Notes: a model not told the origin generated them from the sequence alone. A stretch of DNA of 64,000 nucleotides from Litoreibacter arenae DSM 19593 (GCF_000442275.2 NZ_KE557314.1:961085-1025084), one strand, 5' to 3'; numbered from the stretch's first letter, positions 26,853-36,502 are shown. A program made the numbers and translations.

Positions 26853-28036
26853 GCGACGCCCTTGTCATCGGGGGCGGTCCCGCGGGCCTGATGGCGGCAG
26901 AAATGCTCGCGGATGCGGGCTTGTCCGTGACGGTTGCGGAGCAGAAGCCGTCAATCGGGCGCAAGTTCCTCATGGCGGGCAAATCGGGGCTGAACCTGAC
27001 CAAGGACGAGCCCGAGGCCAAATTTTTTGATGCCTACAAGTCCGATTGGCTCCTGCCCGCATTGCGGGAGTTCGGACCGGTCGAGGTCATGGCTTGGGCC
27101 GAGGATCTGGAACAGCCGATTTTCACCGGCTCCAGCGGGCGGGTATTTCCGAAGGCCATGAAGGCCTCGCCGCTGCTTCGGGCGTGGCTGGCGCGGCTGG
27201 CGGGAAAGGGCGTGACGTTCCAAACGCGATGGCGGTGGACGGGGTGGCGTCGTGAGGCGAGCGTTTTCGATACGCAGGAAGGTGTGGTGGAGGTTGCGCC
27301 CGCGGTCACGATCCTCGCCATGGGCGGCGCGTCTTGGCGCAGGTTAGGGTCTGATGGTGCGTGGTCGGAGCACTTCACCGCGGACGCTCTACACCCTTTC
27401 AAGCCAGCGAATATGGGGCTCGTAGTAAACTGGTCGTCGCACATGGCGGACCACTTGGGCGAGCCGTTGAAGAACATCGCCACTTGCGCTGGTGGAGAAG
27501 CGATACGCGGTGAGGCCGTGGTGTCGGCAAAAGGTCTGGAAGGCGGCGGCATTTACGCCGTTTCGGCAGCTGTGCGTGACGGCGCTGATCTGACCATAGA
27601 CCTGCTACCGGACCTCGCTGCGATTGAGATCGAAAAACGTCTACGCCGTAGGCGCGGCAAGAATAGTCTCGCCAACCACATGCGCAAGAATCTGAAGCTG
27701 GAGCCGGTCAAGCTGGCCCTGCTGCAAGAGTTCGCGCGCCCCTTGCCGGACGATCCCGCTGACTTGGCAGCTCTCATCAAGGCGCTGCCGGTGCATCACG
27801 AAGGCCCGCGCCCGCTGGACGAAGCCATCTCGACCGCCGGGGGGTTGGCGGCAAGCGCGTTGGACAAGAACTTGATGCTTCGTGACCGTCCGGGCGTCTT
27901 CGCTGCCGGTGAAATGCTGGATTGGGAAGCGCCCACCGGCGGCTACCTCATCACGGGTTGTTTGGCTACCGGACGCTGGGCGGGACGTGCAGCAGCGGCG
28001 TATGCGTCGCGTCCGTCAGTGCAAAGCGCAAGATAG
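26849..28036 (+). CDS. HI0933/YhiN-family flavoprotein (TIGR03862-like)
   Basis: A 395-residue FAD-binding protein that starts at GTG overlapping the MscS stop. The Rossmann motif VIGGGPAGLMAAEML is at ~4-18, and GRKFLMAGKSGLNLT near 40-54 is the HI0933/YhiN hallmark. A C-terminal FAD segment reads FAAGEMLDWEAPTGGYLITG. TIGR03862 members in alphaproteobacteria are assigned as oxidoreductases of unknown substrate; a role in tRNA or quinone chemistry has been suggested for relatives but is unproven. It converges on the GST gene with 5 bases between stops. Confidence 0.88.
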   Translation: MSDALVIGGGPAGLMAAEMLADAGLSVTVAEQKPSIGRKFLMAGKSGLNLTKDEPEAKFFDAYKSDWLLPALREFGPVEVMAWAEDLEQPIFTGSSGRVFPKAMKASPLLRAWLARLAGKGVTFQTRWRWTGWRREASVFDTQEGVVEVAPAVTILAMGGASWRRLGSDGAWSEHFTADALHPFKPANMGLVVNWSSHMADHLGEPLKNIATCAGGEAIRGEAVVSAKGLEGGGIYAVSAAVRDGADLTIDLLPDLAAIEIEKRLRRRRGKNSLANHMRKNLKLEPVKLALLQEFARPLPDDPADLAALIKALPVHHEGPRPLDEAISTAGGLAASALDKNLMLRDRPGVFAAGEMLDWEAPTGGYLITGCLATGRWAGRAAAAYASRPSVQSAR

Positions 28037-28041
28037 CTGTC

Positions 28042-28629
28042 CTAGTCGGCGCGCGCCGCCTTGTAGGCCGGTCTTTCACGAAGACGTGCAAGGTAGTCGG
28101 TCAGACGTGGCTGGGAGAGCGCGAATTTCGCCCCGACCGCCCAGCCAAGACAATGGCCCAACACGATGTCAGCGATGGTGAATGTTTCGCCCATCAAATA
28201 GGGGCCGTCGCCCATTTGCGCGACCAGTGTGGCTTCCGAGTTTGCGAATTCCCACTTCAGCGACGGCTTGATGTCGGCTACGCGCATCTCCTCGGGCAAT
28301 ACGAAACTGTGTCGCGCGGCCGTCCACAAGATGGCGTCGAACTCGTCCAGCACCATATGCGTGAACCCGTCCTGCCGCGCCCGTCCAAGCGTTCCGGCCT
28401 TGTGCGTCAGGCTGCCGTGTTTATCCGCCAGATAGGTGATGATCGCGGTGCTGTCAGTCAGCGTCGCGCCATCGTCAACCAAAGCCGGAACCTTGCCCGA
28501 TGGGTTGTATTCCCTCGCCTCATCCGAGCGGGGCGCGGCCTGTATCTGGGTGTAGGGCTGCCCCAACTCTTCCAACGCCCACCTCACGCGAAAGGCACGA
28601 GTTTTTGTGGGGCCGATCAATGTGTACAT
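28042..28629 (-). CDS. Glutathione S-transferase family protein
   Basis: A 195-residue cytosolic GST. The N-terminal thioredoxin-like domain (~1-75) carries GPTKTRAFRVRWALEELG, the cis-Pro segment GKVPALVDDG and the glutathione-binding LTDSTAIITYLADKHG. The helical C-domain includes FTIADIVLGHCLGWA, the N-capping-box region. The first-domain catalytic Ser/Tyr is likely near Thr8-Thr10 but unclear. GSTs conjugate or reduce electrophiles; no substrate is indicated. The gene follows holA on the same strand by 10 bases. Confidence 0.88.
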   Translation of the reverse strand: MYTLIGPTKTRAFRVRWALEELGQPYTQIQAAPRSDEAREYNPSGKVPALVDDGATLTDSTAIITYLADKHGSLTHKAGTLGRARQDGFTHMVLDEFDAILWTAARHSFVLPEEMRVADIKPSLKWEFANSEATLVAQMGDGPYLMGETFTIADIVLGHCLGWAVGAKFALSQPRLTDYLARLRERPAYKAARAD

Positions 28630-28639
28630 TTGGGTTCCC

Positions 28640-29662
28640 CTATCGACGGTTCATCATGGCAAGACGGATCAGAGCGCGTTCCATCAGTGCCATCTGCGGT
28701 GCCGTGCTGGCAGAGCGGAGTTGCAAATCGGTGTCGGTCAGCAACCGCAGCGCGGTCTCCAGCTTGTAGGTGCCCCACGCACGCGCCTGCCGCAGCATCC
28801 GGTCCTTGCGCTTGAACGGCACCGGCGGGCGGGCGCGGGCGATGCCAGCGTCGGGCCCCTTCGGGTCGCTCGCGGCCAGATGCAGTTTGCGGAAATGCTG
28901 GGTCGCGCCGATACAAAGGCGGACAGCGGCGACGCCTTGCGCCTCCAGCTTCGCCAAAATCGGCCCGATCTCCTGAAAGCGGCCTTCCGCCACTATGTCC
29001 AGCGCGTCGTCCAGCGATGCCTCGGACGTCGCGGGGGCGCAGTTGGCAATGTCGTCAGGGGTCACTGGCGTCGTGTCGCCATGTTTATATAGGGCCAGCT
29101 TCTCGACCGTCTGCCGGAAATCGCCCGGCTCCAGCACACGGCCAAGATCGACCAGATCGCCCATTGCATCGGGGGGAATATCGGTCACACCCGCCTTGCG
29201 CAGTTCTGCTTCGATCTCGTCACGGCCGGGCGGGTCGGCGTAGATCGCAGCGGCGTAGGCGTTGTTGTGGCCCTCGAACAGCTTTCGCAACGCGGCGCGG
29301 GGCGTCAACTGCCCGCTGGTAACTATGATGGTGGCGTCGCCTTGCTGCCAGTCTTTCAAGGCCGCTTCGATTGCCTTGGCAACCGTGTCGGTCGCATCTT
29401 CGACGAACGCGACCCGTTGGCCCGGAAAGAAGCCTTGCGCCTTGATCGCGTCCATCAACATGGCCGGATCTTTGCGAAGCTCGGAAGCGGGGATGCGGGT
29501 CAGGCGCATTTCCTCCTCGCCTTGCGGCCCGACCAGTGCGGCGATGATCTCCTGACGGCGCATCGCAATGCGCATGGCATCGGGGCCATAGATCAACACG
29601 CCGGTGCGCGTTGGATCAGGCTTGGCGAAGAACGCGCGGGCGTCTTTCGGGGCCAGTTTCAT
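28640..29662 (-). CDS. holA: DNA polymerase III subunit delta (HolA)
   Basis: A 340-residue clamp-loader delta subunit, which opens the beta clamp. Family segments are GVLIYGPDAMRIAMRRQEII near 20-39, GQRVAFVEDATD near 80 and ARAWGTYKLETALRLLTDTD near the C-terminus. The domain layout is an AAA+-like core without a functional Walker motif plus a helical collar domain. The ATG is 1 base after the lptE stop, so the leuS-lptE-holA message is continuous. The leuS-lptE-holA order is also known from gammaproteobacteria. Confidence 0.9.
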   Translation of the reverse strand: MKLAPKDARAFFAKPDPTRTGVLIYGPDAMRIAMRRQEIIAALVGPQGEEEMRLTRIPASELRKDPAMLMDAIKAQGFFPGQRVAFVEDATDTVAKAIEAALKDWQQGDATIIVTSGQLTPRAALRKLFEGHNNAYAAAIYADPPGRDEIEAELRKAGVTDIPPDAMGDLVDLGRVLEPGDFRQTVEKLALYKHGDTTPVTPDDIANCAPATSEASLDDALDIVAEGRFQEIGPILAKLEAQGVAAVRLCIGATQHFRKLHLAASDPKGPDAGIARARPPVPFKRKDRMLRQARAWGTYKLETALRLLTDTDLQLRSASTAPQMALMERALIRLAMMNRR

Positions 29663-29663
29663 G

Positions 29664-30146
29664 TCAGAATTCGCCGGAGTTTATCAGCAGATCACTGGTG
29701 ATCTTGTCCGCCAGAGCGGTCATCAGGCGCAACTGGGCGTCCCGCTCCGCTGCAAGGGTCGAAACGGGTTGGACGGAAGCGGAATACGCGGTGAACGTGT
29801 TCACGGTCCCCTTGTAGACCTGCTGATCGGTCGCCAAGTCGCGCAGCACGTAGACTGCTGTTCCAAGAAGGTTGTAGCGCGTGATGTCGTTGGAACCGGA
29901 AATTGCGAGGCCCTTTTCTTCGACGGTCAGCGCGACGTTCATTCCATAGATCGGGGCTTGCGGGCGGCCAAGCCGTTCCTCCAGCCGGGCCACAAGATCA
30001 AAGCTGTTTTTCGTCGTCGGCGCATCCACGATGATCTGGCCGCGCAGGCCTTCCGCGCTGCCGCCCGTGCCATAAACCGGCTCGAACCCGCACGCGGTGA
30101 GTGCGGGTAGGGCAAGCAGCAGGAAGCGGCGGTTAAATGACGACAT
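29664..30146 (-). CDS. lptE: LPS-assembly lipoprotein LptE
   Basis: A 160-residue outer-membrane lipoprotein from the ATG at 30146. The lipobox LPALTAC with Cys ~19 and the following [11 protein letters not shown] match LptE, which plugs and assembles the LptD translocon for lipopolysaccharide. The start lies 14 bases inside the 3' end of leuS. The conserved position between leuS and holA is the strongest evidence, because LptE sequences diverge quickly. An upstream in-frame start (30167) is less likely. Confidence 0.88.
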   Translation of the reverse strand: MSSFNRRFLLLALPALTACGFEPVYGTGGSAEGLRGQIIVDAPTTKNSFDLVARLEERLGRPQAPIYGMNVALTVEEKGLAISGSNDITRYNLLGTAVYVLRDLATDQQVYKGTVNTFTAYSASVQPVSTLAAERDAQLRLMTALADKITSDLLINSGEF

Positions 30147-32664
30147 TGACGATACGGCCCGGCACAACGATGAGTTTCTTCGGCTCGCGTCCTTCGAGAG
30201 CCTTCACCACAGCATCATGCGCCAGCGCCAGCTTTTCAACCTCTTCCTTCGAGGCCTCCGCAGCCACGTCGATTTCGCCGCGCCGTTTGCCGTTGATCTG
30301 GATCGGCATGGTGATGGTGTCCTGAACCAACAGCGCCTCGTCCGCTTCGGGCCAAGGGGCGTTGGCAATCAGGCCCTCGCCGCCCAGATGCGCCCAGATT
30401 TCCTCGGACAGGTGCGGCGTCATGGGGGACATGAGCTGCGCGAGGGTCTTCACCGCTTTGCGTTTTGCGCCGGGACCAGCCTTGGATTTCGAGATCGTGT
30501 TGGCGAACTCGTAGAGCTTGGCTACGGACTTATTGAACCCGAAAGTCTCGATCCCCAGCGTGACTTCGCGGATGGCTTGCGCGGTCGCGCGTTCCAGATC
30601 TAGGTCTGTATCGTCGCCGTCACCCAATTCCGCAGCCAAACGCCAGACGCGGCCAAGGAACTTCCATGCGGCCTCGGCGCCGGACGCGGTCCATTCCACG
30701 TCCCGCTCGGGCGGCGAGTCGGACAGCACGAACCACCGCGCGGTATCTGCGCCGTATTGGTCGATGATGTCGACGGGATCGACGACGTTCTTCTTGGATT
30801 TGGACATTTTGGCGGAGGGGATGACTTCGACCGGCTCGCCAGTAGCGCGGAGCGTTGCGTTCACCTCGTCCACGTCTTCCGGCAAATGATACACCCGCCG
30901 CCCGTTTTCGTCCCGCGTTTGATAAATCGCGTGGGTCACCATGCCTTGTGTGAACAGGGCATCAAACGGCTCTTTCGCCGACGCGGGCAGATGCCCCGTC
31001 TCATGCATGGCGCGGGCGAAGAAGCGGGAATAGAGCAGGTGCAGGATCGCGTGCTCGATGCCGCCGATATATTGGTCGACATTCATCCAGTATTCCGCAT
31101 CGGCCATATCAGTCGGCGTGCTTGCGTGGGGCGAGGTGAAGCGGGCGAAATACCACGACGAGTCTACGAACGTGTCCATCGTGTCGGTTTCGCGCTTGGC
31201 GGCTTTGCCGCAAGACGGGCAGGGCGTGTCGCGCCATGTCGGGTGGCGGTCGAGCGGGTTGCCGGGGATGTCGAAGGTCACATCGTCGGGCAGTTTAATG
31301 GGCAGGTTCTCTTTCTTCTCCGGCACCACGCCGCAGTCTTCGCAGTGGACGACAGGGATCGGGCAGCCCCAATAGCGTTGGCGCGAAAGGCCCCAGTCAC
31401 GCAGGCGGTATTTGGTGACGCCTTGGCCCCAACCGGCTTTCTCCGCATAGTCGATGGTCGCGTCGATAGCCTCTTCGCCCGTCGCTACGTCAAGCCCCGC
31501 GAAATGGTCGACCCATTTTACCGTGTCGGTTTTTGGCGGCACGAAGGCTTCGGTCGTGACCGGAGTTTGATCGTCGAGCGCAAAGAACGTGTCGATCACC
31601 GGCAAGCCATACTTGCGGCAGAAATCCAGATCGCGCTGGTCGTGGGCGGGGCAGGCGAAAATCGCGCCGGTGCCGTAGTCCATCAGGATGAAATTGGCGA
31701 CCCAGACCGGCAGCTCCCAGTTAGGGTTCAACGGATGCTTGACCTTCAGGCCCGTGTCATAGCCGATTTTCTCGCCGGTCTCCAACGCTTCCGCCGTGGT
31801 TCCACCTTTGCGGCACTCAGCGATGAACGCGGCGGCTTTGGGGTCGGAAGCCTCCAGCTCCTTGGCGAGGGGATGGTCGGGCGAGATGCCGATGAAGCTG
31901 GCACCCATCAACGTGTCGGGGCGGGTGGTGTAGACCTCAATCGCGTCACCGCCATCAGTGCGCTCGAAAGCGAACTGCAAGCCGCGCGACTTGCCGATCC
32001 AGTTGGCCTGCATCAGTTTGACCTTGTCGGGCCAGTTGTCGAGGCCGTCCAGCGCGGACAGCAATTCCTCAGACCAATCGCTGATCTTGAAGAACCATTG
32101 CGTCAACTCGCGCCGCTCCACTGGCGCGTCGGAGCGCCAGCCCTTGCCGTCAATCACCTGCTCGTTGGCGAGCACGGTCATATCCACGGGGTCCCAGTTC
32201 ACCGTTGCGTTCTTGCGGTAGACCAAGCCCTTTTCCATGAAGTCGAGGAACAGCGACTGCTGCTGGCCGTAGTATTCGGGGTCGCAGGTGGCGAATTCGC
32301 GGGTCCAGTCGATGCTAAGGCCCAGCGGCTTCATCTGGTCGCGCATCGCTTCGATATTGCCGTAGGTCCATTCCTTGGGATGACCGCCGATGGCCATTGC
32401 GGCGTTTTCCGCAGGCATTCCGAAAGCGTCCCACCCCATCGGGTGCAAAACAGAGAAGCCGCAAGACGACTTATACCGCGCGATGACGTCGCCCATCGTG
32501 TAGTTGCGCACATGTCCGATATGGATGCGGCCCGACGGGTAAGGAAACATCTCCAGGACGTAGTACTTTTCGCGCGTTTCGTCGCGGGTGGCGAGGAAGG
32601 TCTGGGCGTCGTCCCAAGCCTTTTGCCATTTGGGTTCTACGGTGCGGGCGTTGTAGCGGGACAT
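30133..32664 (-). CDS. leuS: Leucyl-tRNA synthetase
   Basis: An 843-residue class Ia synthetase that charges tRNA-Leu. The HIGH motif is [17 protein letters not shown] near 41-57. An editing (CP1) domain follows in the middle with the [14 protein letters not shown] region, then [19 protein letters not shown] zinc-site-like pair [12 protein letters not shown] and CPSCGKAA is present, with [12 protein letters not shown] near 620 and the C-terminal anticodon domain ending in [15 protein letters not shown]. The ATG has AGGAAGACCAG upstream. The gene overlaps lptE by 14 bases. The upstream DUF3576 gene has its own terminator, so leuS should have a promoter in that short gap or depend on readthrough. 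Confidence 0.97.
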   Translation of the reverse strand: MSRYNARTVEPKWQKAWDDAQTFLATRDETREKYYVLEMFPYPSGRIHIGHVRNYTMGDVIARYKSSCGFSVLHPMGWDAFGMPAENAAMAIGGHPKEWTYGNIEAMRDQMKPLGLSIDWTREFATCDPEYYGQQQSLFLDFMEKGLVYRKNATVNWDPVDMTVLANEQVIDGKGWRSDAPVERRELTQWFFKISDWSEELLSALDGLDNWPDKVKLMQANWIGKSRGLQFAFERTDGGDAIEVYTTRPDTLMGASFIGISPDHPLAKELEASDPKAAAFIAECRKGGTTAEALETGEKIGYDTGLKVKHPLNPNWELPVWVANFILMDYGTGAIFACPAHDQRDLDFCRKYGLPVIDTFFALDDQTPVTTEAFVPPKTDTVKWVDHFAGLDVATGEEAIDATIDYAEKAGWGQGVTKYRLRDWGLSRQRYWGCPIPVVHCEDCGVVPEKKENLPIKLPDDVTFDIPGNPLDRHPTWRDTPCPSCGKAAKRETDTMDTFVDSSWYFARFTSPHASTPTDMADAEYWMNVDQYIGGIEHAILHLLYSRFFARAMHETGHLPASAKEPFDALFTQGMVTHAIYQTRDENGRRVYHLPEDVDEVNATLRATGEPVEVIPSAKMSKSKKNVVDPVDIIDQYGADTARWFVLSDSPPERDVEWTASGAEAAWKFLGRVWRLAAELGDGDDTDLDLERATAQAIREVTLGIETFGFNKSVAKLYEFANTISKSKAGPGAKRKAVKTLAQLMSPMTPHLSEEIWAHLGGEGLIANAPWPEADEALLVQDTITMPIQINGKRRGEIDVAAEASKEEVEKLALAHDAVVKALEGREPKKLIVVPGRIVNVVI

Positions 32665-32683
32665 CTGGTCTTCCTAGGATACG

Positions 32684-32711
32684 AAAAGCGCCGGGCGATG
32701 AGGCCCGGCGC
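32684..32711 (-). terminator. Rho-independent terminator of the DUF3576 gene
   Basis: On the minus strand GCGCCGGGC pairs with GCCCGGCGC across a 6-base loop and is followed by TTTT (32687-32684). It sits between the DUF3576 stop and the leuS start. Confidence 0.85.
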
Positions 32712-32746
32712 ATGTAATAGGGATGCAACTGGACTTGGTCCAGAGC

Positions 32747-33268
32747 CTAGAGCTTGCCGTCTGCGATCCGCAGTTGGCGGGCGCGGGTGAGGATGGCGTC
32801 CTCCACGGCGCGGGCGGTTTGCGTCGATACGGCGCTGCCGCCAGCGCCTTGCAGCGACACGCGCAGCGAGCGCGCATCCAGCGCGGGATCAGTAATATAG
32901 ACGGTCGCGCGATATGCGCGGCCACTGCCCTGCGGCCGACCGTAGCCAAGAGCGATGGTGCCGGTGAACGGATCGGCGGCTTCGACGGGCATGAAGTTCA
33001 GGACATCAAGCGACGCCTTCCACAGATACTTGTTCACCTTCAAGGTGACGTTGGGGTCCTGATTGTTGACGAACAGGTCACTGAGCCGACTGCCTTTTTT
33101 GACCGCATAAGAGCGCGCGGCGCTGTCATAGTCGCGGGAGAAACCGTTTGGGTCATTCTCGCGCCGCTCGTTTTTGCCGCCACCGAACAATCCGTTGCCA
33201 CCACAAGCAGATAGCGACAGGACAAGGGCGCAAGCCGCCGTCCACTTCAAAATAGGGGTTTTCGCCAT
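32747..33268 (-). CDS. DUF3576 lipoprotein
   Basis: A 173-residue predicted lipoprotein. The signal is TAACALVLSLSAC with lipobox LSAC (Cys ~22), followed by a Gly-rich linker (GGNGLFGGGK). The body matches DUF3576: KVNKYLWKASLDVLNFMPVE, ADPFTGTIALGYG, then RATVYITDPALDARSLRVSL. This family is restricted mainly to alphaproteobacteria, lies next to leuS in many of them, and has no known function. An outer-membrane or periplasmic structural role is a guess. Confidence 0.88.
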   Translation of the reverse strand: MAKTPILKWTAACALVLSLSACGGNGLFGGGKNERRENDPNGFSRDYDSAARSYAVKKGSRLSDLFVNNQDPNVTLKVNKYLWKASLDVLNFMPVEAADPFTGTIALGYGRPQGSGRAYRATVYITDPALDARSLRVSLQGAGGSAVSTQTARAVEDAILTRARQLRIADGKL

Positions 33269-33456
33269 GATAGATGCTCTCGGCCTGTTGTTTTCCCTGT
33301 CATATCGGAGGCGGCGTGGTGGAACAAGAAAGAATAGTGCCGTGCATATCTGGCCGAAAAACGGGGGTGTGGCGCAGTTGCATCAACTTTCGGGTGAAAC
33401 CTTGCGGCCTACCGCGTCGGCTTGAATTGAGCGGGCAGAAGTATGAAACAGGCTGG

Positions 33457-33472
33457 GACTCAGTTCGGATTC
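33457..33472 (+). promoter_or_regulatory. Pair of GANTC sites upstream of porin 1
   Basis: GACTC (33457-33461) and GATTC (33468-33472) lie 46-61 bases before the porin ATG. Their 11-base spacing equals that of the two GANTC sites in front of ccrM. CcrM methylation could influence this promoter; no clear -35/-10 pair is visible. Confidence 0.4.
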
Positions 33473-33517
33473 CCTGAATTGAGGTGCACCTAATAATGAA
33501 ACTCTCGAGGGAAAACG

Positions 33518-34528
33518 ATGAAAAAAGTTCTCTTTGCATCCACAGCACTGGTCGCCTTTGCAGGCGCCGCTTCCGCTGAAGTTGCTCTGACCGGCCGCGC
33601 CGAAATGGGTATCTTCAAAGCCGACTCCGTTAGCGCTGCTGGCGTGGTTACGTCCAACGGCACTCAGTTCTTCACGGATATCGACGTGACATTCACCATG
33701 TCAGGCGAAACCGACAACGGCCTGACCTTCGGCGCGTCCGTTGATCTGGACGAAGGTGGCGCAATTTCCAACGCAACTCAGAACAACTCTGACGATGGTG
33801 GCGCAACGATCTTCATCTCCGGCAGCTTCGGCACCGTGACGATGGGCGATACCGACGGCGCTCTGGACTGGGCGATGACGGATGCCGGCAATGTCGGCAA
33901 CCCGGGCTCCCTGGCTGACGACGAAACCACACATGCTGGCTATAACGGCGCGTGGCTTGACGGTAACAACAACGGTTCTGCTGGCGACGGCCAAATCCTG
34001 CGTTGGGACTATACCTCGGGTGCTTTCGGCGTTGCAGTCTCCTTGGAAGACGACAACGGCTCGAATGCAGCGAACACCGGCGTCGGTTACGCAATTGGCT
34101 TGAAATATGCTCTGGACCTGTCCGGCACGACTGTGAACTTCGGTTTGGGTCACCAGAAAGCCGCTGACAACGCTGGTAACGCTGTAGACCCCAAAGCAAC
34201 CGGTGTTTCCGTGTCCGCTAGCTTCGCCAACGGCCTGTCCGCTGGCGTGACTTACACAGACTTCAGCGACTCGAACATTGACAAGCATGTTGGTCTTGGC
34301 CTTGGCTACACAACCGGCGCGTTCTCGATCCACGCCAACTACGGCAAGTTCTCCGGCGAAACAGGTTTTGCTGACGTATCCGGCTATGGTTTGGCCGCTG
34401 CTTACGATCTTGGCGGTGGTGCAGTTGTGCACTTCGGTTACGGTTCCGGCGACACTGTCAACGCTGCAGGCACTGCAACGGTTGACAAATCAAAAACCAT
34501 GTCTTTCGGCTTGGGCCTGAGCTTCTAA
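33518..34528 (+). CDS. Outer-membrane porin 1 (Gram-negative alphaproteobacterial type)
   Basis: A 336-residue porin with a signal peptide (KKVLFASTALVAFAGAASA, cleavage near A20|EVAL). The mature protein has porin strands beginning EVALTGRAEMGIF and ends in an aromatic residue, MSFGLGLSF, the outer-membrane-insertion signal. A Gly/Asn/Asp-rich loop (DGNNNGSAGDGQI) and many alternating strands fit a 16-stranded trimeric porin. It is strongly similar to the next gene, with a 92-base identical block (33704-33795). GAGGGAAAACG precedes the ATG. It is followed by its own terminator, so the two porins are probably transcribed separately and may be swapped by conditions. Confidence 0.92.
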   Translation: MKKVLFASTALVAFAGAASAEVALTGRAEMGIFKADSVSAAGVVTSNGTQFFTDIDVTFTMSGETDNGLTFGASVDLDEGGAISNATQNNSDDGGATIFISGSFGTVTMGDTDGALDWAMTDAGNVGNPGSLADDETTHAGYNGAWLDGNNNGSAGDGQILRWDYTSGAFGVAVSLEDDNGSNAANTGVGYAIGLKYALDLSGTTVNFGLGHQKAADNAGNAVDPKATGVSVSASFANGLSAGVTYTDFSDSNIDKHVGLGLGYTTGAFSIHANYGKFSGETGFADVSGYGLAAAYDLGGGAVVHFGYGSGDTVNAAGTATVDKSKTMSFGLGLSF

Positions 34529-34554
34529 GCTCTCCCACCACGCGATCGGTTTTG

Positions 34555-34585
34555 AAAGGCGGACCAAATGGTCCGCCTTTCTTTG
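34555..34585 (+). terminator. Rho-independent terminator of porin 1
   Basis: AAAGGCGGACC pairs with GGTCCGCCTTT across AAAT (34555-34580), followed by a T-rich tract. Confidence 0.9.
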
Positions 34586-34690
34586 TTCATGGTTGCTGTT
34601 GCAAAAAAGCGCCTACTTCGCAGTGTCGAATTTCTTTCGCTTTCTAGTGCCGCGATTTTTTCATAGAAAAGTCTAGGAAATAAAGGCGGC

Positions 34691-34695
34691 GAATC
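34691..34695 (+). promoter_or_regulatory. GANTC site upstream of porin 2
   Basis: A single GAATC lies 33 bases before the second porin's ATG. It may be a CcrM-responsive position; other promoter elements are not clear. Confidence 0.3.
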
Positions 34696-34727
34696 TCAGT
34701 CGCGCAAACTCTAAGAGGCATATAGTC

Positions 34728-35738
34728 ATGAAAAAAATCCTTATCGCATCCACTGCGCTGATTTCCACCGCTGGCTTTGCTGCTGCTGAAGTTGCCCTGT
34801 CCGGTCGTGCCGAAATGGGTATCTTTCAGTACAACGCGGCATACGGTGCTGCAAAGGGCCTGGCCAACAACGGCGACCCGCAATTCTTCACCGACATTGA
34901 CGTGACATTCACTATGTCCGGCGAAACCGACAACGGCCTGACCTTCGGCGCGTCCGTTGATCTGGACGAAGGTGGCGCAATTTCCAACGCAACTCAGAAC
35001 AACTCTGACGACGGCGGCGCAACGATCTTCATCTCCGGTGGCTTTGGCACCGTTACGATGGGCGACACTGATGGCGCTCTTGACTGGGCCCTGACGGATG
35101 CAGGTAACGTTGGCAACCCTGGCTCCATCGCTGACGATGAGACCGAGCATGCTGGTTACGTTGGTGCATACCTTGATGGTAACAACAACGGCTCAAATGG
35201 CGATGGCCAAATCCTGCGTTGGGATTACACTTCGGGCGCGTTCGGTGTTGCGGTCTCCTTGGAAGACGACAACGGCTCGAACGTTGCAAACACCGGCATC
35301 GGCTATGCAGTTGGCTTCAAATACTCGATGAACGTATCTGGTACGACCGTAAACTTCGGTTTGGGTCATCAGAAGGCAGCTGACAACGTAGGCGTAGCCG
35401 ACGATATCAAAGCAACCGGTGTGTCGGTTGACGCGACCTTCGCAAACGGTCTGTCCGCTGGCATCCAATACGCTGACTGGAGCTCCGTTGGCGCAACTGG
35501 CCCCGACAGCAACATGGGCATTGGCCTTGGCTACACCACCGGTGCGATCTCCATGCACGTCAACTACGGTGAAGTTGAGCTGAACAACGGCACCAAAAAC
35601 GATGGCTTCGGCATCGCGGCAGCTTACGATCTGGGCGGTGGCGCAGTTGTTCACTTCGGCTACGGCCAAGGCGAAACAGCAGCCGCTCCTGGCGTGAAGC
35701 AAAAATCCGCTTCCTTGGGTCTCGGCCTGAGCTTCTAA
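34728..35738 (+). CDS. Outer-membrane porin 2 (tandem paralogue)
   Basis: A 336-residue porin, a paralogue of the preceding gene and of the same length. Signal KKILIASTALISTAGFAAA, then EVALSGRAEMGIFQYN; the C-terminus is ASLGLGLSF. Residues ~60-190 are nearly identical to porin 1 (SGETDNGLTFGASVDLDEGG and the DGALDW region), while the surface-loop positions (QYNAAYGAAKGLANNGD, SSVGATGPDSN) differ. That pattern suggests exchange of the barrel core with divergence of exposed loops. The short ribosome site is TAAGAGGC. Confidence 0.92.
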   Translation: MKKILIASTALISTAGFAAAEVALSGRAEMGIFQYNAAYGAAKGLANNGDPQFFTDIDVTFTMSGETDNGLTFGASVDLDEGGAISNATQNNSDDGGATIFISGGFGTVTMGDTDGALDWALTDAGNVGNPGSIADDETEHAGYVGAYLDGNNNGSNGDGQILRWDYTSGAFGVAVSLEDDNGSNVANTGIGYAVGFKYSMNVSGTTVNFGLGHQKAADNVGVADDIKATGVSVDATFANGLSAGIQYADWSSVGATGPDSNMGIGLGYTTGAISMHVNYGEVELNNGTKNDGFGIAAAYDLGGGAVVHFGYGQGETAAAPGVKQKSASLGLGLSF

Positions 35739-35764
35739 GCTCAACCGAACCAGACGATTTAGTG

Positions 35765-35793
35765 AGAGCGGGCTTCGGCCCGCTCTTTTCTTT
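35765..35793 (+). terminator. Rho-independent terminator of porin 2
   Basis: AGAGCGGGC pairs with GCCCGCTCT across a stable TTCG loop (35765-35786), followed by TTTTCTTTT. Confidence 0.92.
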
Positions 35794-35842
35794 TGTGCAA
35801 CGGTATGTTGGATAGAGCTAGTCACCGTGCAGGAGCTCGACC

Positions 35843-36502
35843 ATGTCCCTTTCCGATATTCAGAACAGCATCAAAGCCGAGGAGAAGCAGGCAGGTCGCG
35901 CACAAGGTTCGACGAAGCTGATTGCAGTATCCAAGGTCCAGCCGGATGAACGGGTTAAAGCGGTGCTCGACCAAGGTCATCGCATCTTTGGCGAAAACCG
36001 CGTGCAGGAGGCCGCTGCCAAATGGCCGTCATTCAAGGCGCAGTATGACGACGTGGAACTCCACCTGCTCGGCCCGTTACAGACAAACAAGACGCGCCAG
36101 GCGATGGAGCTTTTCGACTACATTCACACACTGGACCGCCTGAAGCTTGCCAAACGGATTGCGACGATGCGGGATGAACTGGGGCAATGCCCCAAGCTTT
36201 TCATTCAAGTGAACACAGGTAGAGAGGAGCAGAAGGCCGGTATAATGCCCGAGGATGCCGACGCATTCGTCGCGGAGTGTCGCGCGCTGCACCTTCCCGT
36301 GATTGGCCTGATGTGCATCCCGCCAGTGGACGAAGACCCATCCGCGCATTTCTCCCTACTTCGCGATCTGGCTGAGCGGAATGATCTGCCAGAATTGAGC
36401 ATGGGCATGAGCGGGGACTACCCGGCGGCTATAGCGCAAGGTGCGACCTGTGTTCGGATCGGCTCCGCGATCTTCGGAGAGCGGGTGCCACCTAAGGCTT
36501 GA
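35843..36502 (+). CDS. YggS-family PLP homeostasis protein
   Basis: A 219-residue single-domain PLP-binding protein (PROSC/YggS). The PLP-lysine sits in KLIAVSKVQPDERV near 25-38. FGENRVQEAAAKW, HLLGPLQTNKTRQAM, FIQVNTGREEQKAG and the phosphate-binding SMGMSGDYPAAIAQGATCVR follow in the family order. YggS controls free pyridoxal phosphate and affects amino-acid pools rather than catalysing turnover. AGGAG precedes the ATG. The 3' end overlaps the convergent transpeptidase gene by 11 bases. Confidence 0.93.
   Translation: MSLSDIQNSIKAEEKQAGRAQGSTKLIAVSKVQPDERVKAVLDQGHRIFGENRVQEAAAKWPSFKAQYDDVELHLLGPLQTNKTRQAMELFDYIHTLDRLKLAKRIATMRDELGQCPKLFIQVNTGREEQKAGIMPEDADAFVAECRALHLPVIGLMCIPPVDEDPSAHFSLLRDLAERNDLPELSMGMSGDYPAAIAQGATCVRIGSAIFGERVPPKA

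Noticed and set aside
30757-32790. A 677-residue open frame on the plus strand, antisense to leuS
   Set aside because: It is the mirror of a high-GC coding gene; the leuS frame has full family motifs, and the antisense translation is rich in Arg/Val/Gly/His with no recognisable domain.
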